Assembly (NCBI GenBank): GCA_949825065.1
Contig: OX463856.1
Coordinates: forward strand, 16,042,948 to 16,106,947
DNA: 64,000 bases
Direction: 5' to 3'
DNA from: Odontocerum albicorne
Taxonomy: Eukaryota > Arthropoda > Insecta > Trichoptera > Odontoceridae
Of the stretch, positions 47,301 through 58,636 are shown one piece after another (position 1 is the stretch's first letter; every line of letters starts with the position of its first letter). A program made the position numbers and the translations under genes. The notes beneath the pieces were generated by a model that saw only the letters and a program-made list of their open reading frames with translations, searched no databases and was not told the DNA's origin.

Positions 47301-47828
47301 ATTTCTTTTGTTTTGAAGCATCTGTTTTTTAGTTTTCTAGTTTGTAAATTAATTTAAGTAAAAAGTCATTTACAGGAATATCCTGTTTCTAGAAGCAATA
47401 ACTAATTTGGTCGCATTAAAATTACATACTCGTAATTCATGGAAAAAACAACAATAGAAATTTATTTATCAGGCAATCTTAGGTACATCATTCAAAAAAA
47501 ATCAGACATGCAAAGAATTTAACCTTAAATACTGATTCATGTATGCCATATTTTTATATTCCTGCATATCATTCGATTAAACATTTTTTGAGATTCACCA
47601 AACGATACATTTTTTTATTTTTATGGACCTACAGAGACAAAATATTTTTATTTTATTTAAGATATTTTTTTAATTTGTATTCCTTTAGGATATTTACCGA
47701 AAAGGATGATGGTCAAACTTTTTTCATAAGTTTTATATTATTGGTTGACCTAGATTTTTTATATTTGGTTTTTGTACGAACAACTATTAATTTTTTTAAG
47801 TTAACGTAATACACAGGTATACCTTGTG
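44307..47828. other. GR-B 3' flank, AT-rich, with a 0.5-kb unit-B-only segment
   Basis: Aligns with 14347-17300 up to about 47320, including the conserved block at about 44420-44670. About 47320-47828 has no counterpart in unit A. It contains an 88-codon hydrophobic open frame (47543-47809) with F/Y/L-rich composition expected from AT-rich DNA, so I do not call a gene. The small frame at 5058/16250 is broken here near 46050. Confidence 0.45.
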
Positions 47829-48340
47829 AAACATAATGTTCCATAAATCGTGCTTTTGAAAATAAAATATATATTCCTACATTAGAATAAATATGATTTG
47901 GCTCTATGGCTTCGAATGCTGGACTATGTATAACTCTTACTCTAGGCAACTAGAAACTGCTGAAATGCGCATGCTAAGATGGTCAGCTGGTGTGTCCCTA
48001 AGAGATAAAATAAAAAGCTCACGCATTCGTGGGAGCCTAGGTGTTACAAACATCAACAGCAAGATGGAGGAGAGGCGATTGAGATGGTATGGGCACGTTG
48101 GACGCAGAGCACGCGATCACATTGTGAACCAGGCAATCTCCATGGATCTTTCTCGGCTAACAACCAGAGGAAGACCAAATAATTCATGAGTGGCGCAAAA
48201 AGATAACCTGACGCAGAGGCACGGCCTGAGGGACGTAGTCCGGGACAGAAGAGCATACAACCTGAGGACGAGGAGAGATGACCCCAACAGTCTTTGCAGA
48301 TAATGAGTTGGGATGGAGAAAAAAAGGATTAGAATAAATA
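47829..48340 (+). mobile_element. 5'-truncated RTE-type LINE (unit B copy of 17341)
   Basis: Same truncated RT C-terminal part (MRMLRWSAGVSLRDKI, RRLRWYGHVGRR), with a stop after TTRGRPNNS. The shared truncation point shows one insertion duplicated with the block, not two insertions. Confidence 0.8.
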
Positions 48341-48669
48341 TGATTTGAAAATCAAATCACCCATTGACTGGGTCCCAGTCCACTGGGAATCACCAGTCCA
48401 CTGGGAATCGAACACGAAATGTTAAATTGGTTCAACGCTGCATGTATGGCCCAGGGCTGGGAAGGATGGAGACAAGTGGTGCGCCAAGTACAAGATAAAG
48501 TAAAGGATCAACTACATTCAGCACATGCGATACAGAGAAAAAAATCAAAGTATTTACGCGATAAAGAGAAAAAATCATAATAAGTATTTTCGTATATACT
48601 CGTACAGAACACTATTCCAAAACATAGCTTACGCCGAGAGCGCTCCAAGAATTTATGGTAGGCAACAAC

Positions 48670-49505
48670 TAATCCTTTAAATATCTCCTTCTTTTCCCTT
48701 GCCTTATCCCATCCATTTGAGGTCGGCTGATTGGACCTTTTTCCTCCATCCCTCTAGGTCTCCTCAATTACTTAGGGATAGCCCAATTATATTATCATCA
48801 TATTCTCCATTTTCTTATATATTCTTCTTGGGTCTTCCTCTGCGTCTATTTTGGAGTTTCCAATCTGTGTCCGTTTTTAGCGAAGACCCTTAATCCCGTC
48901 ATTGCACGTGCCCATGCCAGCGTTGTCGTGCTTCACAGTCCTTATCTTATATTAACGCCACCTGAATTGTTCCACAAATAAGTTTATTTTGGATCTTATC
49001 CCACCTAGTGACACACAGTGACCACCGTAGCATGCACATCTCAGTGACATTAGCCAGTTGTTCCTCTTTTTTTCTTTACAGACACTCGGTTCCATGTAAT
49101 ATAGCGGACCTGATTACTTTATTATAAATTTTGCTTTCAAGCTGTATTAGTAACCTTCTATTGTTTATAACGCTCGTCTTTCCTGTTAATTTGTTCCAGT
49201 AATTTTTTTCTCTTTTTTTACATTTTGAAGAACACTTCCTCACCAGTTGTTATGATAAAGCTACGATATTTATTTTAACAAATGTATCCTTGGAAGGTTT
49301 CCGATATGAGTTTGATCTTTCCAATGTTCGTATCTGGTGTGCCTAGTATATATTCAGTCTTGGTTTTGCTTATTTTTAATTCATTTTCCTCCATCCAGCA
49401 CTTAAAACATATAACATAATAAAAAAGAATGCCATTAAAACTGTTCGAGAACCACCGCAATCGACCTGGAACACTAAAAGCTTGTATTATTATCACTATA
49501 TACAC
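48670..49505 (-). mobile_element. Minus-strand LINE remnant, uninterrupted (unit B)
   Basis: This is the version without the Gypsy insertion. On the minus strand 49505-49275 encodes WMEENELKISKTKTEYIL and then GTPDTNIGKI, an RT thumb-proximal segment. Further on come decayed stretches resembling LESKIYNKVIRSAILHGTE and EMCMLRWSLCVTRWDKI. Frameshifted. Confidence 0.65.
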
Positions 49506-49617
49506 AACAAAAGTGTTTTACAAATATCACTTTGAAAATCTTCTTTGGCCTTTCAAGTAGCATTAAATCATAAACCTATTTCCTTTTTTTTAAATTATTT
49601 CACTTGTAAATCAGTAA

Positions 49618-49667
49618 TATGTTGGTGTCATTAAATCTCCAAAACCAGATTTAATGACACCAACATA
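49618..49667. repeat. Perfect hairpin, 21-bp arms (unit B copy)
   Basis: Identical in sequence to 23898-23947: no change in either arm or loop. Confidence 0.9.
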
Positions 49668-50086
49668 CCTTAACAAAATGTAGTCATTAGTAAATAAATG
49701 CTCATGAATATTTACGAATGCGTCACCTTTGATTTTTTCCACACACTTTGGTATAAGCACGCTAAATAAAACTCAGAAAAAAATAATACGAATTTAAAAA
49801 ATAAGATTTTCTTCATTTAGAGCGCTCCTTTTTAATTATGTTTTCAGATGAATTATTTTACAACAATTCGTTTGAAAGAATAAAGTATTCCTCTGGAAGT
49901 TATCCAGAATAACCTTATTCTTTAAAATAGTGTTCCAATACGTCAAATAATTGTTTTTGAAGCCTCGATGTGGAAGCTCGTTCACTGATATACAGGGTGT
50001 CCCGTAAAGAGTGAATCATACTTAGGGCGATGATAGATTGTGTCAAGACCTACAAGAATATCAAAATTTGACCTCAGTAAAAACGC

Positions 50087-50510
50087 CAGAACCTCCGAAG
50101 AAACCATCACCAATATATTTTACAGTCTTTATAACGGTGCTGTACAATTTATCTGTGAAACCAACGGAAAACTATTTTTTTTACACCTTTTAAACTAAGC
50201 CTGAAACCCCAGGCAAAAAACATGCGTGTTATTAGTTGGACTACGGAGAGAATTATTGTTTAACTAAATATCCTATAAGGAAGGCTGCAGCCCTACCTGA
50301 TTGGAAAGGAGGGAGGCGATTATGATGATGACAAATCTTTGTCAAAAAATTTAATACGGGAAAAATATATAAGTGGACGTAGTAGAGCGGGCTGCTTTGT
50401 AATTTTATTTAATTTTCTATAATTTTTATAATGTGACAGGTAGTCGTTAGTGGTATTCCTTATTTTTTGCAGTTGATTTTGATACACGGTTTTTTTATAT
50501 AGTTTTAGGA
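50087..50510 (+). other. Relic of a GR upstream region (unit B)
   Basis: 50280-50505 matches the sequence before the GR start codons, like 27950-28345, and breaks off after the ACGGTTTTTTTATATAG equivalent. No receptor exon follows. Confidence 0.55.
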
Positions 50511-50569
50511 AATAACATTAGATTTTCAAACATACGAAATGGCAGAAATATAAAACTTACAGACCAGCA

Positions 50570-51700
50570 CTAATATTTATTTAGTATAACGGTCCTGATC
50601 ACTGTTTTGTAAATGTTTCTTTTAACTTTATAGGTCATGTATGCATTAAACAGAGTTGGAGCCAGGACGCATCCCTGACGGACGCCGGTGTTGGTATCAA
50701 ATGCGTCCGTCTCCAGTCCACCAAGCGAGACATTACACCTGTTGCAGTTATGCAGCCGGATCAGAAGCTCCGTCAGAAGTGGTGGGACACCAAGTTTCCC
50801 AAGGATCCTCCGTAATAAATATCTATTAATTGAGTCAAAAGCCTTGGCCAGATCGACTAAAGCGGCAAACCGACGCCTACCCTGATCTCGACATTTCTCC
50901 TGCAATTGCCTGGTAGTAAATATCATGTCTACTGTACCACGGGATGCACAAAACCCAGCCTGTGACTCTGGAGTGATCCTGTCCAAGACCCTGGTAAGCC
51001 TGTCCACGACAATTCTGATGACTATTTTACCCACAACCGCAGTCGCATTGCCGAGTTATCACATAATCGATCAAGTGACAATATTTGGAGCGTAGATGCT
51101 GACAAGTGGTTTTGTTCTTATTTTTTAATTGGAACAGCGTATTTGTAATCACAAGTTCGTGCTCATTTCATTTTGTGAGCAACAGAACTACATTTGAGTT
51201 GGCTTTTCCAGCACCATGTCTACCAACTACCCCCCTCCAAATCCCATGGTCGGTGCCAACACGCGCATTAAAGTCACCCAGTATGATCAGTTTATCAGTT
51301 TTCCTTATTGACAATAGAACCCGATCCAGATCAGAGTATAAACTATTCTTCTCAGCATCTGATGAAATCAGGGTTGGAGCATATGCACTGACCAAAACCA
51401 GGTTCTGTCTTTGGATATCGACATCCTCAGGGTTATTAGACGTTCAGACTGACCCACGGGTAGTTGGGTAAGTTCCCAAGCCATTCTTGTTTTTATAACA
51501 AAGCCAACTCCATGAATACGCGGCTCCTCTAGGTGTTTACCCTTCCAAAAGAAAGTGTACTTAGTAGATGTTTCCACAATTTGCCCCTCTCTTGCAATGC
51601 GAGTTTCCGACAATGCAGCAATGTCGATATTGTATCTTGCCAGCTCATTCGCAACAAGAGCGGTCATGCGCTCAGGTCATTTACTTGCTTCGCGGTACAT
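50570..51700 (-). mobile_element. Minus-strand LINE remnant (unit B copy of 31442)
   Basis: Endonuclease part (51667-51168) with NIDIAALSETRIAREG and an intact LGDFNARVGTD motif, frameshifted near 51390. RT part (51034-50570) with PESQAGFCASRGTVDM, VDLAKAFDSIN and GVRQGCVLAPTLFNAYM. The segment between the two is deleted, as in unit A, but the deletion is larger here. Confidence 0.8.
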
Positions 51701-52299
51701 CAGTGTCCTCACATTCCATATTGCAAGCCTAAGTCCTCGAATATTTGACTCACTGCTAATTTTGTTTTGGCAACCACTAGTGTAGGCGATCCCCCAGGCG
51801 TGGTCACCCAGGCTGAGAAAGAAGAGAGCATGCTTTTTTAGGGCACTTTTTCTAGCCCTTTCCCTCGTTCGAGGGTGAGCAAAACGGTTCCTGAATAGGA
51901 CTACTCCGTCACCTGTGCCGCTGCCGAATCCCAGCGCTGCACCTCAATCTCACCGCACATTGGGGCGAAATACGCTAAATCATCTCAAAATTCAATATCT
52001 CGGAAACCAATGAGAGTATTAATATAAAATTTGGTATTAAAAGTTGATGAATATATATTTTTTTATAATTTACTAAAATCATAATAAAAACGTAATAAAT
52101 ATATGAGTTTTAGTACATTGAAAATGCATTTTATAAACATAAATTTTTCAAGTAATCTTCTTCTCAAAAAATTTATAATAAAACAGCATTAGTCGTTTGT
52201 AACATACCGACAACATTCGTAACAAATAGAACAAAATACACATTATTGAATATTGCAAGTAATATTTTTATTTTGTGTATTATAATATAATAATAAGAA

Positions 52300-54845
52300 A
52301 CAGTCGGTCGGGTGGTTATAGCGCAATACATTGGTCCTAGGGTCTGGACCGACACAGCTTCTCCCACCATGCTCCTCATACTCTCCACGCGGTGATCTAC
52401 GGGCAACGGATTTGAGGGTAAAGTTGATGGTAACCAATCCGTCGGGGGATCCAAAAAGTACGGCTAAAGTGAGAAGCAGTAAGCGTTAGCGGCGGCTCTT
52501 AAATGGTGGGTGTGACCACTCAACATATTTGGGTACTAGTCACATACACCATCGCTTATGGGTATCCAGGCTCATTAGATGAATCCGATAATGGGCCATT
52601 ACATGACCAATGACAGCGGATACAGCCCTTGTTAGTTGGGTTATTCTGGTTCCACATCCGATGACAATCGGTGGATAAAAACTCAGTGAAACAAACCGAA
52701 GCTTCATGAAAAAATACTTGCAAAGATGCACTACCCTGTCTGGCAGCGAGTTTGATTCTCCCGTCGGTGATCCAGAGACTGGCATCATGTCAGAGTCAGC
52801 TTGCAGGATTCCAGGATCAAGCAAAGTGAAGCAGAGGAAAAAAATTCATCCAGGAAAAAGGTTTGAAAAGCTAAGGACCGTGACTTGGAACGTTGACAGG
52901 AAAGAGTGAAATGCAGCAACACAAAAGGACTATTGGCTGCGTAGCAAAGAAATGAGGAAAATATGTAGAGACTGCAAAGTCATCCGTAGAGAGCCCCTGG
53001 CAACCCAGAATCGTTTAGTGTTGCTTGAACTACTTGTGCCAAAGCGTACGTTGCCCAAAGACCAACTAAAACCGATACCAAAAATTAAATGGTTCAGCAT
53101 CTCAAATGAAAAAGGCAAACAACTAACATATAAAATGAAAATTTGGATGTTTGAAAATGTGCAAAATTCTGACGAAGTTAACCCAAATAAAATGTGGGAG
53201 GCATTGTCATAGATATGCATTCAATGTGAAACTCCAAGATGTTGCTTAGCAATATGTTTCTAAGCAACATCTTGGAGTTTCAAAAGGTAAACTAAAGACT
53301 AAGAAAGAGTCCTGGTGGTGGACAGATGATGTATACAGTGGTATTAAGGAGAAAAAGATTGCATTTAAGAATTGGTCTAACTGTGAAAATGAAACAGAGA
53401 AAGAAGGCCTCCTTCTATTATATAGGAAAGCCAAAAGAAAAGCAAAGAAACTAGTAGCCTCTGCCCAACATGAGGCGATGAAAGACATATACGAAGAACT
53501 GGAAACACAACAAGGAGCTCAGAAAATGTATAAAATTGGGGCACAAAGAAAAGAGAGGGCTAAATCGATCAGAACTCCTAAGTACATAGATGGTAATGAA
53601 GGCAAGTTAATCACTGAGGAAAGTAAAATATGTGAAAGATGGAAAGAGTACGATTCAGAACAACTGAATGAAGAATTTCCGAGAACCTCATATCCTTCAG
53701 AACAACAAATCTTTGGGCCAATTGTAAAAATTACTCCTGCAGAAGTAGGGATGGCCATATGTCAAATGAAAACAGAAAAAGCAGTAAGACCAGACAATAT
53801 ACCAACTGAATTTTGGAAAGAATGCGGTGAATGGGGACAGAATTGGCTGTTTAAGCTCTTTCATAAAATACTGGCCGCCGACCCAATGCCAAATGAATTC
53901 CAAGAAGCTTACTCCTTCCCTTCTACGAAAATAAAGGAGACTCCAGGAAATGCGATAACTATAGAGGCATCAAGCTAATATCCCACACTACGAAAATCTA
54001 TGAACGAATTATTAACTTGAGAATCAGGAATTTGGTGAAAATGTAATACATGACAACCAAAGTAGCTTCGTATCGGGAAAATCATCAGTAGACGTCATCC
54101 AAACCATTAGAATCCTTGTCGGAGGAATCTTGGAGGACAATGGATTAACAATGAGGATCTGTACCTACCATTCGAGAACACAAATGCTGTCACTCCCGTA
54201 ATGCAAATGGATGGAAAAACATTACCAAATTGTGACTCCTATTAGAATCTTGGGTCACTCGTCCATAGTGATGGAGAATGTGCAGCAGATGTAACACACA
54301 GAATAAGTGTGGGATGGATGACGTTAAGATCAATGACGGTGGTTCTATGTGATCCGAAAATGCCAGTAAAGTTAAAGGAAAAGTATACCAAACGATTGTC
54401 AGACCCACACTGCTCTATGGCTCCGAATGCTGGACTATGTATAATTCTTACTCCAAGCAATTAGAAATTTCTGAAATGTGCATGCTTAGATGGTCAGCTG
54501 GTGTGTCCCTAAGAGACAAAATAAAAAGTTCACGTATTCGTGAAAGCCTAGGTGTTACATACATCAACAGTAAGATGGAGGAGAGGCGATTGAGATGGTG
54601 TGGGCACGCTGGACGCAGAGCACCCTATCACATTGTGAACCAGGCAATCTCCATGGATCTTCCTCGAATAACAACCAGAGGAAGACGAAAGAATTTGTGG
54701 GTGGTGTAAAAATATAACCTGATACACAGACACGGCCTGGGGGACGTAGTCCGGGACAGAAGAGCATACCACCTAAGGACGAGGAGAGCTGACCCCAACA
54801 GTCTTCGCAGACAGTGAGTTGGGATGGAGTCAGGGAGAAGAAGAA
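52300..54845 (+). mobile_element. RTE-type LINE, differently deleted (unit B)
   Basis: The 5' UTR-like part matches 33210-33830. The endonuclease is gone: the frame passes from LRTVTWNV almost directly into the linker (VIRREPLATQNRLVLLELLV), then EMKDIYEELETQQ-like coiled sequence and the RT fingers (AICQMKTEKAVRPDNIPTEF). The F-x-A-D-D segment kept in unit A is deleted near 54120. The C-terminal LRWSAGVSLRDKI part is retained. A 22-bp inverted duplication sits at 53228-53281. Non-functional. Confidence 0.8.
53228..53281. repeat. Perfect hairpin inside the RTE copy, 22-bp arms
   Basis: Arms 53228-53249 and 53260-53281 are exact reverse complements (GAAACTCCAAGATGTTGCTT plus AG), 10-nt spacer. 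It interrupts the LINE linker and looks like a local inverted duplication at a rearrangement junction. Confidence 0.85.
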
Positions 54846-54880
54846 TATAATCATAAGATACACTGTAAAACTCGCGTAAA

Positions 54881-55673
54881 ATAAAAGGTTTTAATTTTTA
54901 TTTAAAATAGTAGATGATATTATTATAACTTGTTATTATTTTATATATTGTAATTTATCTTTATACAGATAATAATTTGTAAAAATAGTTATTTTTTTTA
55001 ATAATCGATTAAACACAGAAAATGAGATAAGTACAAGAGTATTATCTTTATAGATATTCTGACCCTATAAAGCATTATACCGTAATAATAAGTTTAAAAC
55101 ATTTGGCACTCATTACTTAAACGTACTGTTGTGATTTAAATCGTATTTAAATGACTGAAATTCAAATATTTATCACTAGTTTACTACCTACAAGTGCCAC
55201 AGAACTACGGTAAAGGGGTGTCCACATCTAATAATTCATTTAACCTGAAATATCTGGCTGTTGTGAAGATCAATAAAAGGCTTTAATTATTATTTTAAAA
55301 AGGATATCATATTATTCTAACGTATTATAATATATAATGTATCTTTATACACATAATAATTTGTATTAAAAGTTATTTTCTTAAATTATCCATTAAACAC
55401 AGAAAATTGAGAAAAGTTGTTTACAAGATTGTTATTATTATAGATAGCTACATTCTGACCCTATAAAGCACTATACCATAATAATAAATTCAAAACATTT
55501 GGCACTCATTACTAAAACGTACTTTTGTGGTTTGGATCATATTTAAATGACTGAAATTCAAATACTTATCACTAGTTCACTATCTACAAGTGCTAAATTA
55601 CTACGGTAAAGGGGTGTTCGCATCTAATAATTCATTTAACCTGAAATATCATAGCTGTTGGGAAGATCATGGA
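54881..55673. repeat. Two-copy tandem repeat, period about 392 bp (unit B)
   Basis: Counterpart of 35542-36330, second copy starting at 55273. Confidence 0.8.
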
Positions 55674-56470
55674 ACTAGATGACGAAGCGGAAGCACTTAT
55701 GCAATTAGGATCAGATTAATAGATGTGTTAAATATACAATACACTCCTAACTGTAGTACTGTAGCACTTGGTAGGCAGTGTACTAGTCTAGTGCATGTTG
55801 GTCAGTTAATTCGCCGTGTAATTATTCTTATGACAATCAAAAACAAAAACTCTCGCACATTGCGTTGAGAATATAATTTTTATTATATGAATTGTATTTT
55901 ATTCTATTTTCATCAATTTTCCATTCTTATATTGTAGAAAACCCATGTATATCTAATAAAAAAAATTAAAAATTCTTTTACCAAATTTGTTTTTATATTT
56001 TTAAATATATTTTTAGAAACCATAATAAAATATTGTATTATTAATGTGTGTGGAAAAAGTATATCTCAAATTTCATTGGTTTGAAAGTTCTTGTATTTTG
56101 AGTGCATATACTCGTATACTTCTTCGCACCACAGTTTTACGCAGTGACTTTGTTAGTTTAAAAATAATTTATTTTTTTTACAAATTTTCTAAATAATACT
56201 CGTATTTTAATTATAAATGAAGTAGAAACAAATGAAATGATTATTTCTGAATAAAATAAAATTGTACATATTTAAAATACAATAAAATAAATACTGAAAT
56301 TGCACTAAAAATACGTAAAATATAAGTTCAAAGTTTCACTTAAATCGTCGCTATAAATTTGCTCTCTCCAAACATACAACTTTGACAAGTTATAATAAAT
56401 CAACGGAAGAACCTACAAAAACAATTATTTTTTCCTGAAATCTATGCGTTGCTAGGAATAAAAATCACTA
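55674..56470. other. AT-rich spacer (unit B), no gene seen
   Basis: Aligns with 36331-37110. The alignment ends after AGGAATAAAAATCACT. Confidence 0.45.
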
Positions 56471-56474
56471 CTTA

Positions 56475-57110
56475 TTTAAATTCTGTAGTACATTCGACAA
56501 TATTGAATTATGAAATGATGTTCAAGGTTTGGCCCCATTGTGCGCCGGGGAGACGACCATCGAACGCAGGCCGCTCGACATGCAAGACGCCGACTAAGGG
56601 CTTCCAGCCTGCCAGGCCTGCCAGGCCTGCCCCCACCGCAGACAGTCTCATTACTGTGAGGTTTTTGTGTTTGGGTTTGCTCGCTCTGTTGGAAAGCGAA
56701 GCCATGCCATGGAGTTTGTTTTAAGTAAGTGAGCCGTCGCACACCAGCAAACTCACCGGCCACACCGCTGTACTGAATCCGATGGCACACCGAGGCGAGG
56801 TGATCGGAGCTCACTGGAATGTTGGGTGCCATTATGGATAGGGATGGGGCAATAATAAAATAAGCTAGTAGAGGATTGAAGGTGGGGGGTAAATTTACAG
56901 GAAGGCGAAGGACATTAGGAAAGGAGTCCCTACTCCTTTATCCGGGCTTGGGACCGACTACGTCATTCGATAAAGGGCATTCATATAATACGGAGGCAGA
57001 GTACTCTGTTTAATGCATACATGACAGCCTGTAGTAGACATACATCAGTTTTAATGTCCTGTATTTTTCAAAGTAATTGGGCTAAGCCTGTTTTAAAAAA
57101 TAAATAAAAG
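56475..57110. repeat. Repeat-derived segment, G+C-richer, unclassified
   Basis: 56640-56780 is a diverged relative of the repeat upstream of the GR genes (TGGAAAGCGAAGCCATGCCA). A short 9-bp tandem (CCTGCCAGG) lies near 56608. The rest, to the AAAATAAATAAAAG at 57098, is not recognised. Open frames here have no domain. Confidence 0.35.
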
Positions 57111-57911
57111 TATGTTCTCGGGCTGATGGCGTCTCAGCGGCTAGACGTATGAGAAACAATCTGCGCGCTGCGAACATGCGTCAACATGGCCAGGCGGCTC
57201 AGCAGGGTCCATATGTCTGTGGCATTTTCGAGAGGGAGTGCGCATCCAGGATCGGGCTGTTATCTTACAGAAGATCACACGATCGACGTGGGAGAACGGT
57301 TAAAGACTGACGTTGGAGTGGCGAGGGGATCCTCGACTGCGATGCTCGGCAACGACGGCGATAGGTAGCCTTCTGTCACACATAACTCCCGTTGTTTCTC
57401 TCTATTTGTTCCAGCCAATTTTTATTATATTTTTTTAAGTTATGGAGTACCTCTCTTCATTTGTTGTAATGATTCTGTAAGAACACAGCCCGATTCAGAA
57501 TGCGCACTCCCTCTTACAAATTTCACAGACATGTGGACGTTGCTGAGCGGACGCACGTTCGCAGCACGCTGACTGTTTCTCACATCAATGTCGATAATTA
57601 ACTCGGAGTGTCGGTCCGATTTTCGGACACCTTACTCCTTCATCGGGTATATAGAACGGACTTGGGTAATTTTATGGATATTTGGGTGGTGGTGTGAAAA
57701 AACTTTTTCAAGAGAGGAAGGATAGAATTTGGTACATACATTAAGGTTGTAAATACATATAGGTAACATATTAATATACTTATATTTTATATGTCACGAG
57801 CGTTGATAAATATGAATACAGAAGAGAAAGGATAGAGATGTATACATCTCTATCCTTTCTCTTCTGTATTCATATTTGTCTAACCGCTGAGATACTATCA
57901 GTCCGAGAACA
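57111..57911. mobile_element. Large imperfect foldback element
   Basis: The outer 36 bases are inverted repeats (TATGTTCTCGGGCTGATGGC at 57111; its diverged complement ends at 57911). Inside, about 57150-57275 is inverted relative to about 57480-57600, sharing GAGAAAC, CTGCGAAC, AGAGGGAGTGCGCAT and CGGGCTGT. The right arm carries about 270 extra bases including a 70-bp perfect palindrome. The loop (57365-57480) resembles the minus-strand LINE remnant of 18150-18822. Confidence 0.65.
57808..57877. repeat. 70-bp perfect palindrome without spacer
   Basis: The two 35-base halves meet at 57842/57843 (GATGTA|TACATC) and are exact reverse complements, starting AAATATGAATACAGAAGAG. The next pair outward (57807 T, 57878 G) does not match. 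Confidence 0.92.
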
Positions 57912-57920
57912 TACGGTTCT

Positions 57921-57932
57921 CCCCCCCCCCCC
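57921..57932. repeat. C12 homopolymer
   Basis: Twelve consecutive C just right of the foldback element; the only long G/C homopolymer I noticed. Confidence 0.9.
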
Positions 57933-57955
57933 TCCTTCCCTCCTTTGCGGTCCCG

Positions 57956-58090
57956 AGCTACCTGCTCTTAGTTCTCAGGCGCCCCACACAAAGTAAGCGA
58001 CTCTCACAGACTGTCCTTGTGGTGTTTCCTCTGCCCGCCAACTTTTTGCTAATCCACCACTTCCTCGTATAAGACGCGTTTTTGGAGTCT
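57956..58090 (-). repeat. Retroelement fragment, repeated at 59757-59895
   Basis: Two copies (here and 59757-59895) share CTCAGGCGCCCCACA, TGTCCTTGTGGTGTTTCC and GTTTTTGGAGTCTATGGTT. On the minus strand the second copy reads GGQRKHHKDSLRESLTLCGA then PEDFE, like the K-x-x-x-D-x-L-K-x-x-L segment at the end of LINE reverse transcriptase ORFs. The second copy interrupts the BEL-like remnant of unit C. Confidence 0.5.
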
Positions 58091-58297
58091 ATGGTTGCCC
58101 GTGCGTGTCACATGCCCGGTTCACCGCAATTTCATCTTTAAAACCAAATATTCTATAGATTTACATTTATCTATGAAAATAAGCAGTAACAGCGTTTCTA
58201 GTTCAAGGTAGTGTTAAGAAAACCGGTATTTTTTGCATAAGGATCGAGGAAAAGTGCGCTTATTGCTTGACCAACTAGAACCAAGAAATCGCTTGTC

Positions 58298-58636
58298 ATT
58301 TTTAGAGACCTCCTCGAGTGGCTGACGTTCAAATCAGAGTTTAACCTGTCCATAGAGCTACATGGGCGTACGAAAGCCGAGTATCTTCTTCAGCTACAGC
58401 GCGCTCTGAAGAAACCCATAACATTAGTGGTTTGTGCCCCGAGGAACGTAATTGAGATGATTAGCACCATGGAAATGCACTTCGGTCACCCGAAGGCAAC
58501 CGTAGCCTCAATGTTGGAGATAGTTCGACAAATGCCTCGTCTGACTGAAGGAGTATCTAGAGAAACTATTCTGAAATATGCATTTGCGATACGGAATGTA
58601 GTCGCTACAGTGGATTGCTGTGTACACGTGACCTAA
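58298..58636 (+). pseudogene. BEL/Pao Gag-like domain (DUF1759 type)
   Basis: An open stretch of about 112 codons to TAA at 58634: IFRDLLEWLTFKSEFNLSIE, GRTKAEYLLQLQRALK, VIEMISTMEMHFGHPKATVA, RQMPRLTEGVSRETILKYA and FAIRNVVATVD. This follows the DUF1759 layout (W-x-x-F, then L-x-x-L, then F-G-x-P, then a helix with A-x-x-x-N-x-V-A-T). Full BEL gag proteins are several times longer, so it is a fragment. The unit A copy (6115-6440) has stops. Confidence 0.6.

Noticed and set aside
47543..47809. 88-codon hydrophobic frame as a receptor exon
   Set aside because: No GR motif, found only in unit B, and composition is as expected for AT-rich DNA.
56449..56832. Overlapping frames on both strands in a G+C-rich patch
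   Set aside because: The patch is repeat-derived, and openness on both strands follows from its composition.
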